Both the position numbers and the translations under genes were made by a program. 64,000 nt of DNA, from positions 36,074,281 through 36,138,280 of the forward strand of contig OX463855.1 in the NCBI GenBank assembly GCA_949825065.1. Reading direction: 5' to 3'. The stretch comes from Odontocerum albicorne. Taxonomy: Eukaryota; Arthropoda; Insecta; Trichoptera; Odontoceridae. Positions within the stretch are counted from its first letter, which is position 1. Each line of letters begins with the position of its first letter. Under the pieces are notes generated by a model. The model ran no database searches. It was not told the DNA's origin and was given only the letters and a program-made list of their open reading frames with translations. Of this stretch, positions 11,901-20,354 are shown one piece after another.

Positions 11901-14900
11901 CAAACCATAACACATGGAAATGATTAAGCAGTAATATAAAAATGAATGAGAAGATAACGCACAAACACGCACACACAGCCCCCGACTCATCACCAGCGAA
12001 AACAGAGAGAAAAAAAGCAAATAAGAGTCTAAATCCTAAAAAAACTCACTAACCATTTAGAAGGTAACATTTTAGAGCATCTCTGAAGATACAACTATTT
12101 ACCCGCTCTTTCAAGGTCAGGGGCAACTCATTCTAGCATTTGCTGGCTGAGTATGAGAAGGATCCCTTGAATAGTGTTAGATTATAGTTTGGGATCAGTA
12201 AAAAAGTTTCTCTGCTTCTAGTTTCGTAGCCGTGAAAATCTCTAGCCCAATGAAATTTTTCGAAGAGATAAAGTGGCATTTTTGTACTGGTAATTTTATG
12301 CATGAGTACGCTTAAGTGAAGAAACTCTCTGTTTCATGTCAATAAGTTTAAAAGCTCTCAAAAAAGGGGAGATGCATCCTCTGGAGGGAATGTTGAAACA
12401 ATTCCTACGAATACAACAAGCATTTTGTAATATTCGCAATTTTTTTTCAGTTTTCTTTAAAAGACACGGTCCATAGATGCAATCACCATACTCGACTATT
12501 GGGATAGTGAGCGCCGAGGTTATTCTACGTCTAGCCTCAATCGACAGGTTTTTACGGATGCGATAAATATTTTTAAGCCGTGAAAAAGCCCATTGTAATT
12601 TAGTTTTGGCGTAAGCCTCGAATCTTAAGTCATATTCCATATACACACCTAAATTGCGCACCACGCTCTCTGTATGCACAGTCGCGTTACCAATCTTTAT
12701 TTCCAAAGACTCGTTCAACTTTTCGACTTGTTGTCTTGTACCCATAACAGTCATAACCGATTTCGAAGGGTTCAAGAGAAGCGCATGCCTCTCAGACCAT
12801 ATCATCAACCGCTCATCATTTATGTGTTGGGTGACATACTGAACCTCATCACTTCCAAATGAATAATAAAGTTGAGTATCGTCCGCATACATGTGATAGC
12901 TACAACTCCTTATCACATCTGGAAGATCGGATGTATATAGGCTAAAGAGTAAAGGACTCAGTATTGACCCTTGCGGGTATCCATTTTTAAGGCTCGTGGG
13001 GTGGGACAACACCCGTAGTCCAGCCTGGTTTCTAGTGGTACATCATTGACTCCTACTAGTTAGGAAAGTTTTTAGCCACTGGCATGCATTGTCTGAGAAC
13101 TCCAAAAATGATACTTTAGGGAACAGGAGATCTGTATTGACAGTATCAAAAGCTCCAGAATAATCCAGCAGTAACCTTTCTCCTATCTGATTCCCGCAAT
13201 ATGTCATCCACCATACAGTTCAATGCTATCGTTGTGCTATATTTAGGCCTGAAGCTAGATTGATACTTGGGCAATAGGTCATTGGATAGAAGAAAATCTG
13301 ATATCTGAAAGAATACCAATCTCTCCAAAATCTTTGATATGACTGGGAGAATACTTATTGGACGTAGATCCTTAAATTAAACAACGTTTTGTTTCTTTGG
13401 GATCGGAACGACCAGAGCAGACTTCCAAACACATGAAAATATTTTCTCCTGAAGAGATGTATTAAAAATTCCCGTAAGCATGTCCCTACTAAATGCCAAA
13501 CAGAGTCGTAGTCATTTGATTGGAATACCATCAGCACCCACTGCATTCGATTTAATAAATTCAAGGGCTTTTTCGACATATTCAGGTGTGACGAATGAGA
13601 ATTCAAACGTTGAACTTCTTTCCGTATGACTGTTTGCAAAATAGTTCAAAATAAATGTATCGGAAAGATCATTCTGACGCGATACAAATTGTTTAAATCA
13701 CCAGGATTAGTCAAATGGGATGGAACTCCACCAGATGTTCTTTTGCTTAAATTTTTCAATGAGTTAAGGTTCTTCCACACCTCCTTTGGGATTTTAGCAT
13801 AACAGTTAACAAAATTAGAGAAATAAGCCCTTTTTTCACGTTTTATGGTACTGTAACGATGGTCGTTATCAATGTAGCGTGTGTCCTATTAGGACGTGCT
13901 GATGATTTTGATATCGACATTGCTCTCTTCGTTTTAGTTGATTCTGCGTTACTTCTCGTTCAGAGTCATCAATATAGCGGATTGCTTATCTTTATAAGTC
14001 ATGATGATCTTGATTTATATTCATATCGATATATAGACTCAGGAATGCGGATATGAAACGATAAGTGGACAGCAGGTATATAAATAACAACTCTTGACAG
14101 TTCAATGAATGACAATAATAATATGTTTATTTCTCGGCGTCCGAGTAATTTATACCAATGAGTGAATACATTCGCGATACATATCTGCCTTGCTCTAGCG
14201 CATGAACTGGCGGTAGGTTAATTATTTATATTTGGAGATGGCTAGCCAATTTGCAGACGTTGTAAATAGTAAATATTGTTGTTGTTCATAGTGTGTGACA
14301 ATCATTGAATTCTTCATCGGTCATTGCCCCTGTATGTTTATTATTAACAATAATTAATTTAATTTAATTTAATGTGTTTAACAATTCACTTATTATTTTG
14401 ACAATTATTTATTTACTAGGTAGGTGTCCTACAGTACTATTCGTTTGATTTCGAAGTTGTTTATATTCATATTCATGTAATGGGTGCTTTGTTCTTTTGA
14501 ATTTATTTTCCACCCTGTTTCTCGACTTGATTCACCCCCATATTGTAGCTGTAAACCATGAACTACGTGAGCGGTAAAAAGTTTTCCTTTTAAGTGGGAA
14601 ATGGCTTTCCAAAATATTATGCCATAAAGAATTTAACACCTCTACCCTACCACCTACGCATCCCTCACGATAGATACGATACAACGGCACACGTCTCAAC
14701 GCGACGTAGAGCTCATTCTGGTCAACCCTTAATGTCCTGTGATGTGTAACTAGTACACATTGCTTCTAAAAATTTTAATATATATTTAAATATAATAAAT
14801 ACTGGGTTCAGATTTTAGGTATTCCTCCGTAATACATTTACACATTGAATGAAAAAATAATATTAATAATAATTAGCATTTATCGGCCACATCAGATATA

Positions 14901-17107
14901 TTTTGTGAAAATCGGGAATAAATTCACCAATACAATCAAACGTGTGACGTAGGTATATTTCATTCTTAAAACCGCTATGAGTAAGGAAGCGACGCTATTC
15001 ACGTCTCACTCTCACTTTACTTCGGTATATGGGAACGCAAGAATAGAATCTCAGTTCGCTCGCTTAGTAGCCAGCGGGCTTTCGTTCAAGGTGGTCGCTT
15101 CGCCCGTTTTGTGAACGTTGTCCGATGTTTTTTTTCTTCATGTTTTCAGCAATTAAATTTCAATTATTATCACTTTTGACTTCAAATTTTATTAATTTAA
15201 GGGATTGCCTATGGATATTCTTTTTTTTTCGATTTTAAATTGTTCATTTTACATATTTTACACGTTACCGGAACTCGCGGATTTTTTAGCACAGGAAGGG
15301 AAAGGTTAACAGCGGGTAAATCTTTTATATTCAATGGTACATGGTGGCGCCTTTTTCTTTGGGAGGTTCAAGACGCCAACCACTATACCATGATCACTTA
15401 TATAACTACAGTGAATGACTCTCACAGATAGAACCACATGCTTCGGAGCAGTGCAAAAAACATCTAATAGTGTCCCACTATAGTCAGCAATCCTGGTGGC
15501 TTCCGAAACCAATTGTGAAGACTGTCCTTATAATCGTTAAGTTGGATGTCTGGTGTACATAGGATAACGCAAAAAAAGCCACTTTTTGAATTGAGCCAAT
15601 TTTTTAAATAATGTTTTAAAATACATAACCTCTGCAATTATATATTAGGTTGTTAAATACTTGACCTCTGCAATTATATATTAGGTTGTAAAATACTTAA
15701 CCTCTGCAATTATATATTAGGTTGTAAAATACTTAACCTCTGCAATTATATATTAGGTTGTAAAATACTTAACCTCTTCAATTATATATTTGTATTTTTG
15801 GTTTAATTTCAAACAAAAATTCATCAAATACTTATATAGACATAAGTTTTCGCCATTTCAGCAAATTAAGGCGTTGATCGATAGTAACTCTGGTTATTAT
15901 CGATCGACGCCTTGATTTGCTAATCATCAGTTGAATTATGCTCTAGAGCGGACAATATCTTCGAGTGTCCTACCATCATAACGGAAGTTTTAAACCACAT
16001 TTGATACACACGATCGCTTTCTGCATTGCTGTAATCACCTGTACACACCTTTCTTGGGTTTCTGTCGCATTTTTTCTTTTGCGATAGTTGTAAAGTACAA
16101 ATAATGAAAAGCAACTTTTTTTGGTACATATGGTATATATCTTTAAAATTATGCCAAAAAAATAAGAGCTTTTGGGTAAACAATACCCGAAAAATGCGCA
16201 AACCGATAACCTTTCATAATACTATATTATGATATGCTACTACTCAGTTTGGAAAGAAGTTAGCAACATTCCAAATGACATATATCTAAGGAAGACGAAA
16301 CGACTTTCCGTTCAATATTCTATTTTATTTTATAGTGTATCGATTATTGTGAATCCATGTAGATTTTTCATTCATAAGAAATATTAAAAAAATACGCTTT
16401 GAATAGCTGCTATCCTAGAAGTTCACTGGCACTCCCTTTGAATAGCTGCTATCCTAGAAGTTAACAGGTACTCCCTTTGAATAGCTGCTATCCTAGAAGT
16501 TCACTGGCACTCCCTTTGAATAGCTACTATCCTAGAAGTTCACAGGTACTCCATTTGAATAGCTGCTGTCCTAGAAGTTCAAAGGTACTCCCTTTAAATA
16601 ACTGCTATCCTAGAAGTTCAAAGGTACTCCCTTTGAATAGCTGCTATCCTAGAAGTTCACAGGCACTCCCTTTGAATAGCTACTATCATAGAAGTTCACA
16701 AGTACTCCCTTTGAATAGCTGCTATCTTAGAAGTTCAAAGGTACTCCCTTTGAATAGCTGCTATCCTAGAAGTTCACAGACACTCCCTTTCAATAGTTGC
16801 TATCCTAGAAGTTCACAGGTACTCCATTTGAATAGCTGCTATCCTAGAAGTTCAAAGGTACTCCCTTTGAATAGCTGCTATCCTAGAAGTTCAAATGTAC
16901 TCCCGTTTAATAGCTGCTATCCTAGAAGTTCAAATATACTCATGTATTTTGTCTTGGATTTCAGTTTCCAGTTGGGTGTTGAGTCGCAGACCAGTGTTAA
17001 GTCCTCAAGCTGTACTGGCCTTGGATCCCTCAGTAAAGTCTTCAGGCTTGCAGTGGGATTCCTACGAAGAAACTCAACATTCTGAAGCAGCATGCAAGAT
17101 TAACTAA
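2977..17107 (+). CDS. Secreted lipocalin, bilin-binding/insecticyanin type (4 exons)
   Basis: Exons: 2977-3090, 7321-7534, 9564-9659, 16965-17107; all introns are GT..AG, with phases 0, 1, 1. The product is 188 aa. Residues 1-17 are a hydrophobic signal peptide. The first lipocalin motif G-L-W-Y-E is at 41-45, the second-motif region ([14 protein letters not shown]) is at 119-132, and the W-V-L-S-R motif is at 145-149. Cysteines are at 25, 59, 132 and 185; cut after residue 17 they become 8, 42, 115 and 168, which as I recall is nearly the spacing of the two disulfides in insect bilin-binding protein. The C-terminus SEAACKIN also matches that group. Sequons are N27 and N112. The family carries bilins or other small hydrophobic ligands in haemolymph or cuticle; the ligand here is unknown. 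Intron 3 is 7.3 kb. It converges on the other lipocalin (28811-20355). Exon 4 is separated from exon 3 by several transposons but has correct phase and motif, so I regard the gene as intact. Confidence 0.9.
3141..3600 (+). mobile_element. Solo LTR in intron 1 of lipocalin 1
   Basis: A 460-bp block starts TGTAGGAACC and is flanked by a perfect 5-bp duplication, AGTAA (3136-3140 and 3601-3605). It carries its own TATA box 'tataaat' (3444-3450) and an AATAAA signal (3466-3471), the usual regulatory pair of an LTR. No internal retroelement sequence follows, so it is a solo LTR left by recombination. The end (..CGCTAA) lacks the usual CA. Several open frames that overlap it are meaningless. It begins only 50 bp after the exon 1 donor site. 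Confidence 0.7.
3606..3730 (+). repeat. Interspersed repeat B, copy 1
   Basis: The string 'aaaagcctagtt' followed by 'aatgaaaggcaac' and 'aacccagatccat' recurs at 30310-30370 (+) and, in reverse, at 39780-39840. The family has no visible coding capacity, and its class was not determined. Confidence 0.55.
3880..4830. mobile_element. Possible decayed piggyBac-type element
   Basis: The phrase 'gttgcgcccga' occurs three times (about 4067, 4784 and 4810). The sequence 'tctgtgagat' near 3895 and its complement 'atctcacaga' near 4770 form an inverted pair. The right boundary ends in GGGTTAA (4823-4829), the look of a piggyBac terminus, but no matching left TTAACCC end was found. The small frame 4091-4288 contains 'CEHC' but shows no recognisable transposase motif. 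Weak call. Confidence 0.3.
4831..5725. other. Intron 1 sequence, nothing recognised
   Basis: AT-rich intronic sequence of lipocalin 1. I see no exon, RNA gene, array or transposon terminus here. Confidence 0.5.
5730..6020 (+). pseudogene. LINE (RTE-like) C-terminal relic
   Basis: The order of short phrases ('gagatggttaaagcatgttg', 'atgaatgaaaac', 'agtggaaagtatgg', 'gaaagaagaaaatgtaaaag', 'tggcgctctgtactgtt') is the same as in better preserved copies at 28090-28400, 60620-61200 and 63415-63640. Those copies encode the end of an endonuclease/reverse transcriptase. This copy is full of stops and has no enzymatic capacity. Confidence 0.55.
6403..7021. mobile_element. piggyBac-type MITE with TTAA target site, copy 1
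   Basis: It is bounded by TTAA on both sides (6403-6406 and 7018-7021), with inward ends CCCTTCCTGT and ACAGGAGGGGAAAGG forming short inverted repeats. A second copy at 14722-15309 matches nearly end to end. There is no transposase, so it is non-autonomous. The open frames at 6529-6853 lie within it and are not genes. It sits in intron 1 of lipocalin 1. Confidence 0.8.
8071..8310 (-). pseudogene. piggyBac transposase C-terminal relic
   Basis: On the - strand, about 8300-8172 encodes a cysteine-rich end with the pattern C-x5-C-x14-C-x2-C (segments [13 protein letters not shown] and YTCKKC), like the cysteine-rich DNA-binding tail of piggyBac transposases, followed by a stop. About 100 bp further on, the element terminates at TTAA (8071-8074). 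Upstream coding (8350-8520 and perhaps 9340-9480) is decayed and is split by the hAT at 8529-9332. Confidence 0.55.
8529..9332 (-). mobile_element. hAT element with transposase C-terminal relic
   Basis: The ends are CAGGGGTCTCCAAAC and its near complement ending in GGAGACCTTTG. The flanks are 8-bp target duplications ATCTAGTG (8521-8528) and CTCTAGTG (9333-9340), with 7 of 8 matching. On the - strand about 9070-8830 encodes phrases such as '[13 protein letters not shown]' and '[14 protein letters not shown]', the hAT dimerisation region of GTF2I-repeat/ZBED-like transposases, with one internal stop. The rest of the transposase is missing. It lies in intron 2 of lipocalin 1 and inside the older piggyBac relic. 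Confidence 0.8.
9722..10705 (-). pseudogene. mariner transposase, frameshifted and truncated
   Basis: Reading leftward from about 10705: a helix-turn-helix region with 'EDDPRSGRP', then '[13 protein letters not shown]' (first catalytic Asp), '[10 protein letters not shown]' (second Asp) and '[13 protein letters not shown]' (third Asp), the DD34D arrangement of mariner. The frame shifts near 10040-10160, so the catalytic domain is spread over two frames, and there is another break near 10370. The extreme N-terminus and one terminal repeat are missing, because the element abuts a tandem array at about 10705. The left end reads 'taggttagtcaaaaagg'. It sits in intron 3 of lipocalin 1 and cannot encode active transposase. 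Confidence 0.85.
10700..11735. repeat. Tandem array, ~106-bp unit
   Basis: The phrase 'gcaccggttaacgttgtttc' recurs about every 106 bp (near 10757, 10867, 10972, 11077, 11183, 11290, 11403), and each unit also has 'caaaacgagagatatt' and 'catttgagattagtaac'. Seven to eight units are clear up to about 11500, and divergent half-units continue to about 11735. The array starts exactly where the mariner is cut off. No coding role is visible. Confidence 0.85.
11736..12039. other. Intron 3 sequence, nothing recognised
   Basis: A-rich intron sequence. It is probably the 3' untranslated end of the - strand LINE that follows, but no terminus was identified. Confidence 0.35.
12040..13860 (-). pseudogene. 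LINE reverse transcriptase (Jockey/CR1-like), broken
   Basis: Read leftward, the fragments follow the order of a LINE ORF2: '[15 protein letters not shown]' (linker), '[19 protein letters not shown]' (finger), '[20 protein letters not shown]' (palm), '[11 protein letters not shown]' (the YADD catalytic motif), then thumb and C-terminal parts reaching about 12050 ('[12 protein letters not shown]'). Stops and frameshifts near 13020-13145 and 13330-13360 separate the fragments. The endonuclease is missing, so this is a 5'-truncated dead copy within intron 3 of lipocalin 1. Confidence 0.85.
13861..14721. other. Intron 3 sequence, nothing recognised
   Basis: I see no exon, array or transposon terminus. 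The open frame at 13859-14056 has no recognisable content. Confidence 0.4.
14722..15309. mobile_element. piggyBac-type MITE, copy 2
   Basis: It is collinear with 6403-7021 over almost its whole length, sharing 'aatactgggttcagatttta' and 'atatgggaacgca'. The right target site is TTAA (15306-15309); the left one is a mutated TCAA (14722-14725). No transposase. Both copies lie in introns of the same gene. Confidence 0.8.
15612..15795. repeat. Tandem array, 36-bp unit, ~5 copies
   Basis: The unit contains 'gcaattatatattaggttgt' followed by 'aaaatacttaacctct'. Successive units start 36 bp apart (15634, 15670 and so on). The units are very similar, so the array is young or homogenised. Confidence 0.85.
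15930..16110 (-). pseudogene. mariner N-terminal relic
   Basis: On the - strand the segments 'QKKKCDR', '[14 protein letters not shown]' and then 'SKILSAL' follow the order of a mariner DNA-binding region. The same stretch is present at 50880-51100. The frame is broken and no catalytic part is nearby. Confidence 0.5.
16395..16938. repeat. Tandem array, 39-bp unit, ~14 copies
   Basis: Each unit reads about 'gaatagctgctatcctagaa' then 'gttcacaggtactcccttt', 39 bp, starting near 16403. Since 39 is a multiple of three, one frame (16477-17085) stays open and would give a 13-residue repeat ([13 protein letters not shown]). That frame is not the frame of exon 4 of lipocalin 1, so I read it as intron sequence. 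The array ends 26 bp before the exon 4 start at 16965, and the acceptor and branch region lie between. Confidence 0.9.
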
Positions 17108-17279
17108 TACATAAAAAAACACTAAATTTATTAAGTTTTTAATATATTATAATATAAAATATAACGTGTGAAACCGAAACATCCGTCTTAAAAATTATGA
17201 AAATAAATTAATAATATACAATATATGTTGTGTTATGAAAATAAATTAATAATATACCATATATGTTGTGTTATATTTT

Positions 17280-17500
17280 ATTAAGAGTAGATAATTCAGA
17301 TTTAGATCACTTTGAACCAGTGAAACAGTTACTGGTGATCGCTACCGTGACATGTTGGTAAACTTTCTTGTGCCCGAATTGTATCAATTGGGCCTACAGC
17401 ACATGTGGTTCCAAAAGGACGGTGCCACATCACACACAGCTCGTGCTACTGTTATAGATCGTTTAAATGCTTGCGCTATAAAGCGTGAGACTGTTTTTGT
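17280..17500 (+). pseudogene. DDE transposase relic, 5' half of a split element
   Basis: The frame encodes 'GDRYRDMLVNFLVPELYQLG' followed by 'MWFQKDGATSHTARATV', where the Asp in QKDGA is the second catalytic residue in a Tc1/mariner-superfamily transposase common in insects. The third-Asp region is not adjacent but appears at 18640-18940 in the same orientation, after the mariner insertion at 17611-18380. Confidence 0.6.
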
Positions 17501-17610
17501 AAGCGTTCTCACATGCTTCATTATCTAAGGAATGCTCGCCTAGTTGACGAAATCGCATACTTATTCAAGTTTACCGTAACAAATATTAATAAACAAATTT
17601 TGGGGCTATA

Positions 17611-18380
17611 CTACCTTGATCAAAAAGTTTTAGGATTTTATTCATCAAATCGAAAATACAAGTTTATTCATCAAAATCGATATGGTCCTGTAGCGACCGT
17701 GCGTGCGGTCACTGAACCCACTGAGGCGACCCTTGCCCGCGCGGTCATTGAACTCGGAAGTGGCGAGTGCGAGGCAGCACCGAGCGAAGGTCGCCCGCGC
17801 GGTCATTGAACTCACTAGTAGCGAAGAACGAGACACCGATATATCTCTTGCCTCTCCTGCAGACCGTAATATGAAATATATATAGAACGTGCAACAATAA
17901 ACATGTGTTCAGCGGAAGCGAGACAGCGACACGTTCTGCGCCGTTCTATACATTATAAATACAGACGCTTACAATAAACTTTCTCTTTGCTTATTCTGAT
18001 CTCGACGACTTTTATTCGACTGCCACTACGTTCGTCATCCTCGACCGACTCACGACTAATTCTGAAGCGTTCGTGCCACCGAAAAACACTTCTCCAACAT
18101 TTCCAAGATCTGCGGACCGTTAAATTCGGTTTTCATACAAAATTTAATGCAAACTCGTTGATGTACAGTTGATTCCATTTTCAAACTTCAAATCGAAAAC
18201 ACGCACAAAGCTAGATGTACTCAGTACAGCGTAACTTTTACAAATGTCAAGCTATGACGCTGAAATTTGAAGGGAAGTGTCAACGATAGATGTGGTAACT
18301 TAAGAAAAAAAAAACAATTCCAGTCGGGTGACTGACAGCGCCACACGGTGGCCGGTCCTAAAATTTTTTGATCAAGGTAG
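17611..18380 (-). mobile_element. mariner-family element with TIRs, internally deleted
   Basis: Inverted ends CTACCTTGATCAAAAAG and its complement are flanked by TA (17609-17610 and 18381-18382), and the inverted repeats extend inward as 'ttttagga'. On the - strand, from about 18170, it codes for the start of a mariner transposase ('VHQRVCIKFCMKTEFNG', 'WHERFRISRESVEDDERSG') with a frameshift. The catalytic part is gone and an LTR fragment occupies 17689-18017. It is inserted in the older transposase relic. Confidence 0.75.
17689..18017 (+). mobile_element. LTR fragment, same family as 59908-60277
   Basis: It starts TGTAGCGACCGTGCGTGCGG. A TATA box 'tataaat' (17954-17960) and an AATAAA (17973-17978) are spaced as in the other LTRs of the window. 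The match to 59908-60277 (there inverted) ends near 18017, where mariner coding sequence resumes. I find no convincing target duplication. The small open frames inside are not genes. Confidence 0.65.
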
Positions 18381-18559
18381 TATAAACCCTACCATGATTA
18401 AAGACCGTGTCATTTATTAATAAACGCTTGAAGTGAATTGTATTATTCTTAAATAAAACAGTGAGATCAACCACCTGAGTTTGATTTGGAAACATCCTGC
18501 AGAACCTAAAATATTCAAGATATCCTGACAGATTGAATCCTTAAGTTTCGAAGACAAAA

Positions 18560-18950
18560 TATAAATTAGTAAGTGCTCACAGTCGCTTGCCCGTTATCCC
18601 AGTTGAGGAAATAAACACCTCTCCAGCTGGATCATAACAGAATGATGCAAATTTTTCGAGAAACTTTTCCAGGCCGAATAATATCAAAAAGTGGTTACTG
18701 CCCCCCACGATCCCCTGATTTGACCCCCACCCCGATTATTTCCTATAGAGGTAGTGGGAAGAAAATATGTACATTGACAAACTAACCACAATCCCGATGC
18801 TGAAGGACAATATTCGAAAAGAAATTGCTGAAATAACATAACACCAGAAGTCCGCGAGAATGTTACGAAAAATATGCTTGATAGAGCTCGCGTTTGTATC
18901 ACAGCCAGAGGTGGCCACTTGATCGATATTATATTCCATATATAATAGTA
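18560..18950 (+). pseudogene. DDE transposase relic, 3' half of a split element
   Basis: Across frameshifts the sequence reads 'FPGRIISKSGYCPPRSPDLTP' in pieces, with the third catalytic Asp in SPDLTP, then 'DNIRKEIAEIT', 'EVRENVTKNMLDRARVC' and 'RGGHL'. This is the normal C-terminal order for the transposase family whose N-terminal part is at 17280-17500. It has many breaks and is dead. Confidence 0.55.
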
Positions 18951-19084
18951 AAGACCATATAATCAATCAATAAAATATAAATTGTAAAATTGTGTTTCAT
19001 TTGAAAGTTATTAAAAAAAACATTGGCCTGGAACATAAAACGCACCCTGTACAAGTACAATAAACGAACTCATATATATTTATT

Positions 19085-19795
19085 TAACACTTTTATTGCT
19101 AATACAAACTGGCAGGTTTATTGCCAGGCAGCAATCTCTTCCAACCAACCAGACAAAAGTAAATGAAGCAAGTTACGTGGTCGCATAAATCATTCAAATG
19201 ACTATCCATCCCCACGAAATCCATAAACATATACATGAGCACATGCCCACGAACCCCACAAAGACGGACAATCACCCGAACATTATTTTTTATATAAAGT
19301 GAGATATCATCAATCAAAAGGAAAGGAAGGGATGATAGAGAGGAAAGGGAAAGAAAAATCAGGAATAAAACACGTTATCTTACTGACTAGAAATTAAGAG
19401 GTTTTTCGGTCGCTTCTTAAAGCATGCCAAGGACGGAGCGAGTCTTATATTGGTTTGTAACTGATTCCAGAGTCTCACTGCATAGACAGTAAAGGACGAC
19501 GTAAAGAAAGAGGAGCGGTGAACTGGACAATCTCTGTTAGAGCGTAGCGCTAATCCATGATTGGAAAGACGCTGAAAATTATCGGCGAGATAAGAGGGGG
19601 TGGCGGGACAGTTAAGGATAGTACACAATAGAGACAGTATGTGAATTTGGCGTCTATTTCTAACATTCAACCAGTTCAATGCCTTCTGGTATGAAGTTAT
19701 ATGATCGTACTTACGTAGGTTGAAAATGAACCTTAGACAGACATTTATAATACTTGTATAATACGAGTACCTTATACAGGTTAGATACACTCTAT
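19085..19795 (-). pseudogene. 5'-truncated LINE: C-terminus and 3' UTR
   Basis: The frame 19790-19380 encodes the end of a LINE polyprotein ('FNLRKYDHITSYQKALNWLN', 'ILNCPATPSYLADNFQRLSN', 'VRLWNQLQTNIRL'). It is close to the + strand copy at 32110-32400. The 3' UTR (19379-19085) contains 'gatgatatctcactt' in sense and ends in the same short tail as the SINEs of this window. The reverse-transcriptase core is absent. Confidence 0.8.
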
Positions 19796-20340
19796 AGAAT
19801 TTACCGATGAAATTTAAAAAAACTTAAAGACAATTTAAGTATTTAGATGGGAAAATAAAATTTATTTTTATCAATATGCATTTCTTCCGTTGAATGAAAT
19901 TTGTGCTGTTGATATCTTATTTAAATAGAAATCAAACACTTTTAACCCATAAATAAATAATTTTATTAATAAATAAGTTATAAATAATACACATTATGGG
20001 TAAACAAAGGTGAAATACCAAATGATAACATTTTTCATGTGAATTTATTTTGAATATTTATACCTAGAACGAAAGAGTGGTAATAAAAAGTGTTAATATT
20101 TTTTAAAATATTATTTATGTATTTATTTATATGTAAAATAAGTATAATTTATTTGTTCGATTATATTTTGACATTAATTCAGGAAATATTTTTCGAAATA
20201 TAATATATATATTTTTTTAAAATTTATTTTATCTAAAACACAATTCATTAAAACATGGAAACGTTAGAATTTTTTCAACAAAGAAAAATAATATGTGTGG
20301 TATAAATTTTATAAAAACACATTTAATTTAATTATCAATA
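19796..20340. other. AT-rich spacer between the two lipocalin genes
   Basis: Very AT-rich, with no exon or repeat terminus seen. It directly follows the 3' end of lipocalin 2, whose likely poly(A) signal is an ATTAAA on the - strand near 20344-20349. Confidence 0.4.
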
Positions 20341-20354
20341 GGATTTAATAAAAA

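Noticed and set aside
16477..17085. 202-codon open frame with a 13-residue repeat
   Set aside because: It comes from the 39-bp tandem array, and its frame differs from that of exon 4 of lipocalin 1.
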